A stretch of DNA of 64,000 bases from Xestospongia bergquistia (lineage: Eukaryota > Porifera > Demospongiae > Haplosclerida > Petrosiidae): positions 3,286,001 through 3,350,000 of the forward strand of contig OZ014423.1 of assembly GCA_963965975.1 (NCBI GenBank), in the 5' to 3' direction. This document shows, piece by piece, positions 44,201 to 58,400 of the stretch. The number at the start of each line of letters is the position of its first letter. The first letter of the stretch is position 1. The notes below the pieces were generated by a model. The model saw only the letters and a list, made by a program, of their open reading frames with translations. It made no database searches and was not told where the DNA came from. Position numbers and translations under genes: made by a program.

Positions 44201-47200
44201 GACTCTTCGTAGAACACAACATGCTAACTTTACTTCGAGCAAAGGCAAAAGCGTTCACATCACTAACCTTACATTTCTTTCCCTCTACAAACCACAAAAA
44301 AATAATTTGGTCACAGTGTGCGTTTGCGCATGCCAAACCAGCTAGTAATAAAGATAAAATATTTAATGATAATTATTGCTGTGTCACTCACGAATATCAC
44401 AATTTTAGCACCTTCATTTAGTAAAGCTCATTAAATTTAAAGTCAAGCTATATATACTAACACACTTCACTGTATTTACTTACCCTTGGGCTATAGCGAG
44501 TAACATCATTGTCTTGGATTTACTGCAGAGAACACTGTCAAATGATTTGGCTAAATGGAATCTGGTTCCTTTTTCTATCTTGCTAAACAGCCCTGTAGAA
44601 ATAAAGTCATGAATCTTTGGCTGCTAAAACGAAGTAACGATGAACTAAACAAAGGGCTAAAGCTCATTGAATTTAAAGTCAAGCTATATATACTAATATG
44701 CTTGACTGTTTTTACTTGCCCTTGGGCTATAGCAAGGAACATTATTGTCTTGGATTTACTGCAGAGAACACTGTCAAATGACCTGGCTGAATGAAATCCA
44801 GTTCCTTCTTATGTCTTGCTAAACAACCCTGCTAAAATAAAGTCATGACTCCATGTTTGCTAAAACAAAGTAATACTGTCTAAGATTTCTAGCACAAAAT
44901 ATTACAACGTGATTACAAATGCACTAAACTAAGGGCTAAATGGAAACTAGTTCCTTCTTCTGTTTTGGTAAACAGACCTGTAGAAATGAAGTTGTGAATG
45001 ATTGGTTGCTAAAACAAAGTAATGCTGTCTAGGATTTCTAGTACATACCTTTACAAGCTGATACTGATACCAAACAAGACACAATGGGGGTTAAAAGCCC
45101 TGCAGAAATAAAGTCGTACTCATTGGTTGCGAAAACGCTAAGATTTCTAGTACACATCGTGACAAGCTTACTGATGTTATCTTTAGTCTTATATGAGGCT
45201 CCAACTGTATAATATCCTTCAGCAACAGCTGGTACAAGAATTACATCTGCTTTTGCTCTTCCAATAATTGAAATGCCTCCTCTACGATCTCAACTGAAAT
45301 ACTAGGTATATCAGAACCCACCTAATAATAAAGATAAAATATTTATTGCTGTGTCACTCACAAATATCACACAAATATCACAATTTTAGCAGCTTCATTT
45401 AGTAAAGCTCATTGAATTTAAAGTCAAGCTATATATACTAACACATTTCACTGTATTTACTTGCCCTTAGGCTATAGCAAGGAACATTATTGTCTTGGAT
45501 TTACTGCAGAGAATACCGTCAAATGTTTTGGCTGAATGGAATCCAGTTCCTTCTTCTGTCTTGCTAAACAGCCTGTAGAAATAAAGTCGTGACTCATTGG
45601 TTGCTACTAAAGAAGTAATGCTTCTAAGATTTCTAGTACAAACCTTTACAAGCTGATACTGATACCAGAGAAGACACAATGGGGGTGAAAAGACTTTTAT
45701 ACTGGTTATTAAAGTGTATATATTACAGAGACAAGGAAACGTGACATATGTTTTAAAATGACTTATTACAGGCTTAGTTAAGATAACAAATGCACTAGAA
45801 CTAAGGACTAAAGCTCATTGAATTTAAAGTCAAGCTAGATATATTAACACAAATGAAGTATTGATACACTGACTGTATTTACTTGCCCATGGGCTGTAGC
45901 GAGGAACATTATTGTCTTGGATTTACTGCAGAGACAACTGTCAAATGATTTGGCTGAATGGAATCTGGTTCCTTCTTCTATCTTGCTAAACAGCCCTGTA
46001 GAAAGAAAGTCATGAATCTTTGGTGGCTAAAACGAAGTAAAGATGCACTAAACTAAAGGCTAAAGCTCATTGAATTTAAAGTCAAGCTATATATACTAAC
46101 ACACTTGACTGTATTTACTTGCTTTTGGGCTATAGCGAGGAACATTATTGCTAAAATGAAGTAATGCAGTCTAAGATTTCTAGTATAACCATTACAAACA
46201 CATTCACATATGATATCGGACAATACTCAAGACTCAATAAAATCTCTACAATATGCACATTTTATAATATAAAGTGCATAGATAACTTATGGGACAGGAA
46301 GTCTACACATGGTAATCATATTCATAAGTATACACAATACAATAACCAACCAATAATACAGCACAAGCTGATACTGACACAAACGTAGAGACAGTCAGGG
46401 TAAACAGCCCTGCAGAAATAAAGTTGTGACAAAACATTACAAGCTAATACTGATACAAAAGTAGACACAATAGGTTTAAAAGGGCTTGTACTAAATAAAA
46501 ACACTTGACTAACTACTCATATAATGGTAGACATAATGGGGCTAAATAGGCTTGTAGTGATAAAACAATTGACTAATATTATTCAGACTTCCTACATTGT
46601 ACTAAATATACTGGTTACTAAAGTTTATATATTAGAGAAAAGGAATAGTCAGATATGTTTCCAAATGACTTATCAGATGCACTAAAACTAAGGGCTAAAA
46701 CTGACTCAATTTCTTTTGTTCTAGCGAGTAACATCATCGTCTAAGATTTATTGCAGACAAGACTGTCAAATCACTTGGCTGCATGTAATACAGTTCCTTC
46801 TTCTGTCTTGCTCCACAGCTCTGCAGACGTAAAGTCCTGACAGATTGGTTGCTAAAATGAAGTAATGCTGTCTACGATTTTTAGTACAAACCTTTACAAG
46901 CTGATACTGATACCAAAGCAGACACAATCAGGGTAAAAAGCCTTTTAAAAACACTTGAATATTATTATTGAGACTTGCTACATTGACTGGCAGTACTTGT
47001 TACTACTGTTTTTTCCTTCTGTTCTAGCAAGGAATTTCATTGTCTCGGATTTACTGCAGAGAACACTGTCAAATGCTTGCCTGTTGGAATCCAGTTCCTT
47101 CTTTTGTCTTGTTAAACAGCCCTGCAGAAGTAAAGTCCTGACACATTGATTGCTAAAATGAAGTAATGCAGTCTATGATTTCTAGTACAAACCACTGTAC

Positions 47201-47205
47201 TTTAG

Positions 47206-47818
47206 ATTATTGGTGATAGCTACTTGTAGTAACTTTTCTGCTGCTCTATTATATGCTATAAATCAGCTAGGAAAGCCAAATCTATCTTTTAAAAAAGAGC
47301 AGATCTTTTCTATTGTAGCTATACATAACGGAAAAGATGTCTTCGTGTGGTTACCAACTGGTTTTGGAAAGAGTTTGTGTTTCAAAATCCTCCCTTTCAT
47401 GATGGATTACAAGCTAGGTTATGAACCAACTGCTTGAATTCCTCTAGGTCTACAACAGATTTCTCTTGAGACACAATTCGAAGTTTGCACTTCATAAAAA
47501 TATATGAAGAGAGACTATCATATCATGTCCAGAAACAATAACATCAAGTAAAGCAGTTATTCACGAACCTCAATTATTTCAAATTCCAACAGCACTGAAC
47601 AAATTTGTTGTTCTTTCGGCTTCCACTAAATAAATCTCTGCATTACTGACAAACACGTGCTTAAACTCGTGTAGTGAAAAAAACGTCATCAATATAAACC
47701 CGACCCATCAATTCGTCATTTAATTTAAAATGTGTCATTATGATGTCAATAATTATGTGCATGCGCAAGCAGTAATGACCAGGCTCTTTTCTACCGCGAA
47801 AGTCTGGGTACGAGGCTA
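47206..47818 (+). mobile_element. RecQ-helicase TIR element, longest copy, 5'-truncated
   Basis: The right end ('gcgaaagtctgggtacgagg' then 'cta') matches the 37-kb, 39-kb and 55-kb copies. The left inverted end is missing and the element begins abruptly after array sequence near 47,206. It holds the only helicase fragment with a Walker A motif in the window. The bases right after it, 'gtactaaat', are the array phrase that is duplicated around the 55-kb copy. Confidence 0.75.
47210..47437 (+). pseudogene. RecQ-type DNA helicase N-terminal fragment
   Basis: The 75-codon frame reads NLSFKKEQIFSIVAIHNGK and then DVFVWLPTGFGKSLCFKILPF. The Gln of motif 0 stands upstream of a Walker A (PTGFGKS), spaced as in RecQ helicases (GKDVFV-LPTGxGKSLCY is the family pattern). 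The frame stops at 47,435. Following sequence ('cctctaggtctacaacag') no longer reads as helicase motifs Ia-III without breaks. The start codon was not determined; upstream sequence back to 47,206 is part of the element. RecQ proteins unwind DNA 3' to 5' using ATP. In this setting the gene was probably cargo or part of the transposition machinery of the TIR element. Confidence 0.7.
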
Positions 47819-50800
47819 GTACTAAATAAAAACATTCGACTAATTTTATTGAGACTTGCTACATTGTACAAAATATATTGGTTACTAAAGTCTTTATATT
47901 ACAGAGAAAAGGACTAGTGAGATATTATATTTCAAAAAGACTTACAATAGGCTTAGATAAGATAACAAATGCACTAAAACTAAGGACTAAAGCTCACTGA
48001 ATTTAAAAGTCATGCTACATATACTACAGCACATGGAGTACTGCTTCTCTGACTGTATTTGTTACTACTATCTTTCCATTTCTAGTACAAACCTTTTCAA
48101 GCTGATACTGATACCAAAGAAGACACAATGGGGGTAAAAAGCCTTTTATACTGGTTATTAAAGTGTATATATTACAGAGACAAGGAAACGTGACATATGT
48201 TTTAAAATGACTTATTACAGGCTTAGTTAAGATAACAAATGCACTAAAACTAAGGACTAAAGCTCATTGAATTTAGAGTCAAGCTAGATATACTAACACA
48301 AATGAAGTATTGATACACTGACTGTATTTATTTCCTAATGGGCTGTAGCGAGGAACATTAGTGTCTCGAATTTACTGCAGAGAACACTGTCAAATGATTT
48401 GGCTGGATGGAATCTGGTTCCTTCTTCTATCTTGCTAAACAGCCCTGTAGAAAGAAAGTCATGAATCTTTGGTTGCTAAAACGAAGTAACGATGCGCTGT
48501 ACTAAGGGCTAAAGCTCATTGAATTTGAATTTAAAGTCAAGCTAAATATACTAACAGACTTGACTGTATTTACTTGCCCTTGGGCTATAGCAAGGAACAT
48601 TATTGTCTTGGATTTACTGCAGAGAACACTGTAAAATGACCTGGCTGAATGGAATCCAGTTCCTTCTTCTGTCTTGCTAAACAACCCTGCAGAAATAAAG
48701 TCATGACTCCATGGTTTGTAAAATGAAGTAATACTGTCTAAGATTTCTGCCACAAAATATTACAACGGAATACTACAAATGCACTAAACAAAGGGCTAAA
48801 GCTCATTGAATTTAAACTCAAGCTATATATACTAACACACTTGACTGTATTTACTTGCCCATGGGCTATAGCGAGGGACATTATTGTCTTGGATTTACTG
48901 CAGAGAACACTGTCAAATGATTTGGCTGAATGCATCTGGTTCCTTCTTCTGTCTTGCTAAACAGCCCTGTAGAAATAAAACAGTGAATGATTGGGTGCCA
49001 AAATGAAGTTATGCTGTCTAACATTTCTAGTACAAACCATTGCAAGCTGATACTACAAATCCACTAAACTTAGGGCTAAAATTCATTGAATTTAAACTCA
49101 AGCTATATATACTAACACTCTTCACTGTATTTACTTGCCCTTGCGTTATAGCAGGGAACATTATTGTCTTGGATTTACTGCAGAGAACACTGTCAAATGA
49201 TTTGGCTGAATGGAATCTGGTTCCTTCTTCTATCTTGCTAAACAGCCCTGTAGAAATAAAGTCATGAATCTTTAGTTGCTAAAACGAAGTAACGATGCAC
49301 TAAACTAAGGGCTAAAGCTCATTTATTTAAAGTCAAGCTATATATACTAATACACTTCACTGTATTTACTTCCCCTTAGGCTATAGCGAGAAACATTATT
49401 GTCTTGGATTTACTGCAGAGAACACAACCAAATGTTTTGGCTGAATGGAATCCAGTTCCTTCTTCTGTCTTGCTAAACAGCCTTGTAAAAACAAAGTCGT
49501 GACTCATTGGTTGCTACTGAAGAAGTAATGCTGTATAAGATTTCTAGTACAAACCTTTACAAGCTGATACTGTTACGAAAGAAGACACAATGGGGGTAAA
49601 AACCCTTTTATACTGGTTATTAAAGTGTATATATTACAGAGACAAGGAAACGTGACATATGTTTTAAAATGACTTATTACAGGCTTAGTTAAGATAACAA
49701 ATGCACTAAACTAAGGGCTAAAGCTCATTGAATTTAAAGTCAAGCTAGATATACTAACACAAATGAAGTATTGATACACTGACTGTATTTATTTGCCCAT
49801 GGGCTGTAGCGAGGAACATTAGTGTCTTGGATTTACTGCAGAGAACACTGTAAAATGACTTGGCTGAATGGAATCCTGTTCCTTCTTCTGTCTTGCTAAA
49901 CAACCCTGCAGAAATAAAGTCATGACTCATTGCTTGCTAAAACAAAGTAATACTGTCTAAGATTTCTAGCACAAATTATTACAACGTGATACTAGAAATG
50001 CACTAAACTAAGGGCTAAAGCTCATTGAATTTAAACTCAAGCTATATACACTAACACACTTGACTGCATTTACTTGCCCATGGGCTATAGCGAGGAACAT
50101 TATTGTCTTGGATTTACTGCAGAGAAGAATGGCAAATGATTTGGCTGAATGGAATCTAGTTCCTTTTAAAAACACTTGACTAGTATTATTCAGACTTGCT
50201 ACATTGTACTAAATATACCGGTTATTAAAGTGTATATATTACAGAGACAAGAAAAGGTGACATATTGTTTTAAAATGACTTATTACAGGCTTAGTTAAGA
50301 TAACAACTGCACTAAAACAAAGGGCTAAAGCTCATTGAATTTAAAGTCAAGGTAGATATACTAACACAAATGAAGTATTGATACACTGACTATATTTATT
50401 TGCCCACGGGCTGTAGCAAGGAACATTAGTGTCTCGGATTTACTGCAGAGAACACTGTCAAATGACTTGGTTGAATGGAATCCAGTTCCTTCTTCTGTCT
50501 TGCTAAACAACCCTGCAGAAATAAAGTTATGACTCATTGGTTGCTAAAACGAAGTAATACTGTCTAAGATTTTTAGCACAAACTATTACAACGTGATACT
50601 ACAAATGCAATAAACTAAGAGCTAAAGCTCATTGAATTTAAAGTCAATCTACATATACCAACACACTTGACTGTATTTACTTGCCCTTGGGCTAGAGCAA
50701 GGAACATTGTCTTGGATTTATTGCAGAGAACACTGTCAAATGATTTGGCTGAATGGAATCTGGTTTCTTCTATCGTGCTAAACAGCCCTCTAGAAATAAA

Positions 50801-51400
50801 GTTATGAATCTTTGGTTGCTAAAACGAAGTAACAATGCACTAAACTAAGGGCTAAAGCTCATTTATTTAAAGTCAAGCTATATATACTAATACACTTTAC
50901 AGTATTTACTTGCCCTTAGGCTATAGTGAAAAACATTATTGTCTTGGATTTACTGCAGACAAACACCGTCAAATGTTTTGGCTGAATGGAATCCAATTTT
51001 TTCTTCTGTCTTGCTAAACAACCCTGCAGAAATAAAGTCATGACTCATTGGTTGCTAAAACTAAGTAATACTGTCTAAGATTTCTAGCACAAACTATTAC
51101 AACGTGATACTACAAATGCAATAAACTAAAGGCTAAAGCTCATTAAATTTAAACTCAAGCTATATATACTAACACACTTGACTGTATTTACTTGCCCTTG
51201 GGCTATAGCGAGGAACATTATTGTCTTGGATTTACTACAGAGAACACTGTCAAATGATTTGGCTGAATGGAATCTGGTTCCTTCTTCTATCTTGCTAAAA
51301 GCCCTGTAGAAATAAAGTTATGAATCTTTGGTTGATAAAACAAAGTAATGCTGTCTAAGATTTCTAGTACAAACCTTTACAAGCTGATACTGATACAAAG

Positions 51401-51531
51401 GCAGCTTTCGCAATAGAAAAGAGCCTGGTAACTACTGTTTGCGTGTCAATGTCATGTCAATAATTACGCGAAAGCGCAAGCAGTAATGACCAGGGTTTCT
51501 TTTCTATCTCAAAAGTCTGGGTACGAGGCTA
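51401..51531 (+). mobile_element. RecQ-element MITE-like derivative, 131 bp
   Basis: Left part 'agctttcgcaatagaaaaga' then 'gcctggtaactactg'; right part 'accagggtttcttttctat' then 'gtctgggtacgaggcta'. It is closely related to 55,262-55,404, with the first bases of the left end lost. Confidence 0.8.
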
Positions 51532-54500
51532 AATAAATAAAAACACTCGTCCAATTTTATTTACCCTTAGGCTGTAGTGAGGAACATCATTGTCTCGGAT
51601 TTACTGCAGAGAACACTGTCAAATGATTTGGTTGAATGAAATCCAGTTCCTTCTTCTGTCTTGCTAAATAAAGTCATGATTCATTGCTTGCTAAAACGAA
51701 GTAATGCTGTCTAGCGCAAACTAATACAAGTTGATACTACAAAAGCACTAAACTAAGGGCTAAAGCTCATTGAATTTTTAAGTCAAGGTAGATAAGGCTA
51801 AAGCTCATTGAATTTAAAGTCAAGGTAGATAGGGCTAAAGCTTATTGCTGATACTGATACAAAAGTAGACACAATAGTTTAAACTCAAGCTAGGTATACT
51901 AACGCACATGAAGTATTGACACTTGACTGTATTTATTTACCCTTGGGCTGTACCGAGGAACATTATTGTCTCGGATTTATTGCAGAGAACACTGTCAAAT
52001 GATTTGGCTGGATTAAATCCAGTTCCTTCTTCTGTCTTGCTAAATAAAGTCATGATTCATTGCTTGCTAAAAGGAAGTAATGCTGTCTAGCACAAACTAT
52101 TACAAGCTGATACTACAAAAGCACTAAACTAAGGGCTAAAGCTCATTGAATTTAAAGTCAAGGTAGATAAGACTAAAGCTTATTGAATTTAAAGTCAAGG
52201 TAGATAGGGCTAAAGCTCATTGAATTTAAAGTGAAGGTAAATATACTAATGCACATTAAGTATTGACACTATTTATTTGCCTTTGGGTTGTAGCAAGGAA
52301 CATTATTGTCTCGGATTTACTGCAGAGAACACTGTCAAATGATTTTGCTGAATGGAATCCAGTTCCTTCCTCTGTCTTGTTTAACAGCCCTGCAGAAATA
52401 AAGTCGTGATTCATTGGTTGCTAAAATGAAGTAATGCTGTGTAAGATTTCTAGTACAGACCATTACAAGCTGATACTACAAATGCACTAAAACTAAGGGC
52501 TAAAGCTCATTCAATTTAAAGTCAAGGTGGATATACTAACGCACATGAAGTAATGACATTCTGATTGTATTTATTTGCCTTAGGGCTGTAGAGAAGAACG
52601 TTATTTACTGCAGAACACTGTTAAATGACTTGGCCAAATGGAATCCAGTTCCTTCTTCTGTCTTGCTCCACAGCCCTGTAGATGTAAAGTCCTAACACAT
52701 TAGTTGCTAAAATGAAGTAATGCATTTCTAATGATTTGTAGTACAACCATTACAAACACATGATATAGGACAATACTCAAGACTCAAAAAAATCTCCACA
52801 ATATGCACATTTTATAATACATAGTGCATAGATAACTTACGGGACAGGAAGTCTACACATCATAATCATATTCATAAGTATACACAATACAACAACCAAC
52901 CAATAATACAGCACAAGCTGATACTGACACAAATGTAGAGACAGTGAGGGTAAATAGCCCTGCAGAAATAAAGTTGTGACAAACCATTACAAGCTGATAC
53001 TGATACAAAAGTAGACACAATAGGTTTAAATGGGCTTGTACTAAATAAAGGTAGACATAATGGGGCTAAATAGGCTTGTAGTGATAAAACATTTGACAAA
53101 TATTATTCAGACTTCCTACATTGTACTAAATATATTGGTTACTGAAGTTTATATATTAGAGAAAAGGAAGTCAGATATGTTTCCATATGACTTATTACAG
53201 GCTTAGTTTGCATAAAAGATGCACTAAAACTAAGGGCTAAATCTGACTCAATTTCTTTTGTTCTAGCTAATAACATCATCGTCTAAGATTTATTGCAGAC
53301 AAGACTGTCAAATCACTTGGCTGCATGGAATACAGTTCTTTCTTTTGTCTTGTTAAACAGCCCTGCAGAAATAAAGTCCTGACACATTGATTGCTAAAAT
53401 GAAGTAATGCAGTCCATGATTTCTAGTACAAACCATTACAAGCTGATACTGATGCAAAAGTAGACACAATAGGGTTAAATGGGCTACATTGTACTAAATA
53501 TACTGGAAAAGGACTAGTCAGATATGTTTCCAAATGACTTTTGACAGGCTTAGTTCAGATAACAGATGCGCTAAACCTAGGGGCTAAAGATCACTGAATA
53601 TACTAACACACATGGAGTACTGCTACTCTGACCATATTTATTTGCCCTTGGGCAGTAGCGAGGAACTGCAAGAACGCTGTCAAATGACTTGGTTGAATGG
53701 AATCCAGTTCCTTCTTCCGTCTTGCTAAACAGCCCTGCAGAAGTAAAGTCCTGAAACGTTGGCTGCTAAAGTAGTAATGTTGCCTAAGATTTCTAGTACA
53801 AACCTTTTCAAGCTGATACTGATACCAAAGCAGACACAATGGTGGTAAAAAGCCTTTTAAAAACACTTGACTAATATTATTCAGACTTACTATATTGTAC
53901 TAAACATACTGGTTATTAAAGTGTATATATTATAGAGACAAGGAAAGGTGAGATATTATGTTTTATAATGACTTAATACAGGATTTAACAAATGCACTAA
54001 ACTAAGGGCTAAAGCTCATTAAAGTCAAGCTAGTCATACCAACACACATGAAGTATTGATACTCTGACTGTATTTACTTGCCCATGAGCTGTAGCAAGGA
54101 ACATTATTTACTGCAGAACACTGTCAACTGACTTGGCAGAATGGAATCCAATTCCTTCTTCTGTCTTGCTAAACAGCCCTGCAGAAATAAAGTCGTCACT
54201 CATTGGTTGCTAACGAAGTAATGCTGTCTAAGATTTCTACTACAAACCATTACAAGCTGATACTACAAATGCACTAAACTAAGGGCTCATTCAATTTGAA
54301 GTCAAGCTAGATATACTAACGCACATGAAGTATTGACACTTGACTGAATTTATTTGCCCATGGGCTGTAGCAAGGAACATTAGTGTCTCGGATTTACTGC
54401 AGAGAACACTGACAAATGATTTGGCTGAATGGAATCCAGTTCATTCTTCTGTCTTGCTAAACAGCCCTGCAGAAATAAAGTCGTGACTCGTTGGTTGTTA

Positions 54501-55261
54501 AAAAGAAGTAATGCTGTCTAGATTTCTAGTACAAACCATTACAAGCTGATACTGATACAAAAACAATGGGGTTACATAGGCTTGTAGTAAATAAAAACAC
54601 TTTACTAATATTGTTCAGACTTCCTACATTGTACTAAATATACTGGTTACTAAAGTCTATATATTAGAGAGGAAAGGAATAGTCAGATATGTTTCCAAAT
54701 GACTTATGACAGGCTTAGTTTTAGTGCATCTGACTGAATTTCAAAGTCAAGCTACATATACTAACACACATGGACTACTGTTTACGTGAACGTATTTGTT
54801 ACTACTGTCTTTCCCTTTTTTGTAACATTTACTGCAGAGAAGATTGCAAATGACTTGGGTGCATGGAATCCAGTTCCTTCTTCAGTCTTGACATTTGCTA
54901 CTAAAGAAGTAATGCTGTCTAAGATTTCTAGTACAAACCTTTACAAGCTCATTGAATTTAATGTCAAGCTAGATATACTAACACAAATGAAGTATTGATA
55001 CTCTGACTCTATTTATTTGCCCATGGGCTGTAGTGAGGAACATTAGTGTCTCGGATTTACTGCAGGGAACACTGTCAAATGACTTAGGTGAATGGAATCC
55101 AGTTCATTCTTCTGTCTTGCTAAAAAGCCCTGCAGAATTAAAGTCGTGACTCATTGCTTGCTAAAAGGAAGTAATGCTGTCTAAGATTTCTAGTACAAAC
55201 TATTACATGCTCATACTGATACAAAAGTAAAGACAATGGGGTAAAATGGCTTGTACTAAAT

Positions 55262-55404
55262 TAGCCTTGTAGCCAAGCTTTCGCAATAGAAAAGAGCCTG
55301 GTAACTACTGTTTGCGTGTCATTGTGATGTCAATAATTACGTGAATGCGCAAGCAGTAATGACCAGGGTTTCTTTTCTATCGCAAAAGTCTGGGTACGAG
55401 GCTA
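55262..55404 (+). mobile_element. RecQ-element MITE-like derivative, 143 bp, with 9-bp target duplication
   Basis: Both inverted ends are present ('tagccttgtagccaagcttt' and 'aaaagtctgggtacgaggct' plus 'a'). The phrase 'gtactaaat' flanks it on both sides (55,253-55,261 and 55,405-55,413). The unoccupied array at 57,432 has one copy of 'gtactaaat'. The interior is reduced to about 60 bp. The equality of its length with the 143-bp satellite is coincidental; the sequences are unrelated. Confidence 0.85.
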
Positions 55405-58400
55405 GTACTAAATAAAAACAATCGTCCAATTTATTGAGACTTGCTACAAAATATACCGGTTACTAAATTTCAAGAAGACTTACGATAGGTTAGTTAAGAT
55501 ACAAATGCACTAAAACTAAGGGCTAAAGCTCACTGAATTTAAAAGTCATGTTAGATATACTACAGCACATGGAGTACTGCTTCTCTGACTGTATTTGTTA
55601 CTACTGTCTTTCCCTTTTGTTGTAACGAGGAATTTCATTGTCTTGGAATTACTGCAGAGAACTGTCAAATGACTTCCCTGCATGGAATACAGTTCCTTCT
55701 TCAGTTTTGATCCACAGCCCTGCAGAAGTAAAGTCCTTACACATTGATTGCTAAAAGCAATGCAGTCTAAGGTTTCTAGTACAAACCATTACAAGCTGAT
55801 ACTGGTACAAAAGTAGACAGAATAAGTTTAAAGTCAAGCTAGATATAATAACGCAAATGAAGTATTGAGACTTGACTGTATTTATTTACCCTTGGGCTGT
55901 AGCGAGGAACATTATTGTCTTGGATTTATAGCAGAGAACACTGTCAAATGACTTTCCTGCATGGAATACAGTTCCTTCTTCTGTCTTGCTCCACAGCCCT
56001 GCAGAAGTAAAGTCCTGACACATTGATTGCTAAAATGAAATGAAGCAATGCAGTCTAAGATTTCTAGTACAAACCATTACAAGCTGATACTGATACAAAA
56101 GTAGAGTTTAAAGTCAAGCTAGATATACTAACGCACATGAAGTATTGACACTTGACTGTATTTATTTACCCTTGGGCTGTAGCGAGGAATATAATTGTCT
56201 TGGATTTACTGCAGAGAACACTGTCAAATGACTTCCCTGTATGGAATACAGTTCCTTCTTCTGTCTTGCTCCACAGCCCTGCAGAAGTAAAGTCCTGACA
56301 CATTGATTGCTAAAATGAAATGAAGCAATGCAGTCTAAGGTTTCTAGTACAAACCATTACAAGCTGATACTGGTACAAAAGTACACACAATAGTTTAAAG
56401 TCAAGCTAGATATACTAACAAACATGAAGTATTGACACTTGACTGTATTTATTTACCCTTGGGCTGTAGTGAGGAAATTATTGTCTCGGATTTATTGCAG
56501 AGAACACTGTCAAATGATTTGGCTGAATGAAATCCAGTTCCTTCTTCTGTCTTGCTAAATAAAGTCATGATTCATTGCTTGCTAAAACGAAGTAATGCTG
56601 TCTAGCACAAACTATTACAAGCTGATACTACAAAAGTACTAAACTAAGGGCTAAAGCTCATTGAATTTTTAAGTCAAGGTAGATAAGGCTAAAGCTCATT
56701 GAATTGAAAGTCAAGATAGATAGGGCTAAAGCTCATTATTGATACTGATACAAAAGTAGACACAATAGTTTAAACTCAAGCTAGAGATACTAACGCACAT
56801 GAAGTATTGACACTTGACTGTATTTATTTACCCTTGGGCTGTACCAAGGAACATTATTGTCTCGGATTTACTGCAGAGAACACTGTCGAATGATTTGGCT
56901 GAATGAAATCCAGTTCCTTCTTCTGTCTTGCTAAATAAAGTAATGATTCATTGCTTGCTAAAACGGAGTAATGCTGTCTAGCACAAACTATTACAAGCTG
57001 ATACTACAAAAGCACTAAACTAAGGGCTAAAGCTCATTGAATTTAAAGTCAAGGTAGACAAGACTAAAGCTCATTGAATTTTAAGTCAAGGTAGATAGGG
57101 ATAAAGCTCATTGAATTTAAAGTCAAGGTAGAGAGGGATAAAGCTCATTGAATTTAAAGTCAAGGTAGATAGGGCTAAAGCTCATTGAATTTAAAGTGAA
57201 GGTAGATATACTAATGCACATGAAGTATTGACACTATTTATTTGCCTTAGGGCTGTAGCGAGGAACGTTATTTACTGCAGAACACTGTTAAATGACTTGG
57301 CAAAACGGAATTCAGTTCCTTCTTCTTTCTTGCTAAATGGCCCTGCAGAAGTAATGTCCTACGTTTTCTAGTATAAACCATTACAAAGTCATACTCATAC
57401 AAAAGTAAACACTATGGGGGTAAAAAGGCTTGTACTAAATAAAAACGCTCGACTAATTTTATTGAGACTCGCTATATATATTGTACAAAATATACCAGTT
57501 ACTGAAGTCTTTATATTACGGACTAGTGAGATATTATATTTCAAAAAGACTTACGATAAGCTTAGTTAAGATAACAAAACACTAAAACTAAGGGTTAAAG
57601 CTCACTGAATTTAAAAGTCATATACTACAGCACATGGAGTACTGCTTCTCTGACCGTGTTTGTTACTACTGTCTTTCCCTTTCTTGTAGCGAGGAATTGC
57701 CTTCATGGAATACAGTTCCTTCTTCTGTCTTGCTCCACAGCCCTGTAGAAGTGAAGTCCTAACACATTAGTTGCTAAAATGAAGTAATGCATTTCTAATG
57801 ATTTGTAGTACAACCATTACAAACACATTCACGTATGATATAGGACAATACTCAAGACTCAAAAAAATCTCCACAATATGCACATTTTATAATACATAGT
57901 GCATAGATAACTTACGGGACAGGAAGTCTACACATGATAATCATATTCATAAGTATACACAATACAACAACCAACCAATAATAATGCAGCACAAGCTGAT
58001 ACTGACACAAACGTAGAGACAGTGAGGGTAAATAGCGCTGCAAAAAAAATTGTGACAAACCATTACAAGCTGATACTGATACAAAAGTAGACACAATAGA
58101 TTTAAATGGGCTACATTGTACTAAATATACTGGAAAAGGACTAGTCAGATATGTTTCCAAATGACTTACCTCAGGCTTAGTTCAGATAACAGATGCGCTA
58201 AACCTAGGGGCTAAAGATCACTGAATATACTAACACACATGGAACTGCATGGAATACAGTTCCTTCTTATGTCTTGTTAAACAGCCCTGCAGAAATAAAG
58301 TCCTGACACATTGATTGCTAAAATGAAGTAATGCAGTCCATGATTTCTAGTACAAACCATTACAAGCTGATACTGATACCACAGCAGACACAATGGTGGT

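Larger units (their letters stand above)
46170..58110. repeat. Long variant block recurring in the array (46.2, 52.7 and 57.8 kb; also 40.9 kb)
   Basis: A block of about 370 bp ('ggacaatactcaagactcaa', 'atatgcacattttataata', 'gataacttacgggacagg', 'aagtctacacat', 'aagtatacacaataca', 'ccaataatacagcacaagct') appears at about 46,190-46,560, 52,740-53,100 and 57,800-58,110. A decayed version lies at 40,900-41,065. The last pair (52.7 and 57.8 kb) is closest, so a multi-kilobase segment was duplicated. Confidence 0.8.

Noticed and set aside
55262-55404. 143-bp length taken as a stray satellite monomer
   Set aside because: The sequence is a TIR element unrelated to the 143-bp satellite; the length match is coincidental.
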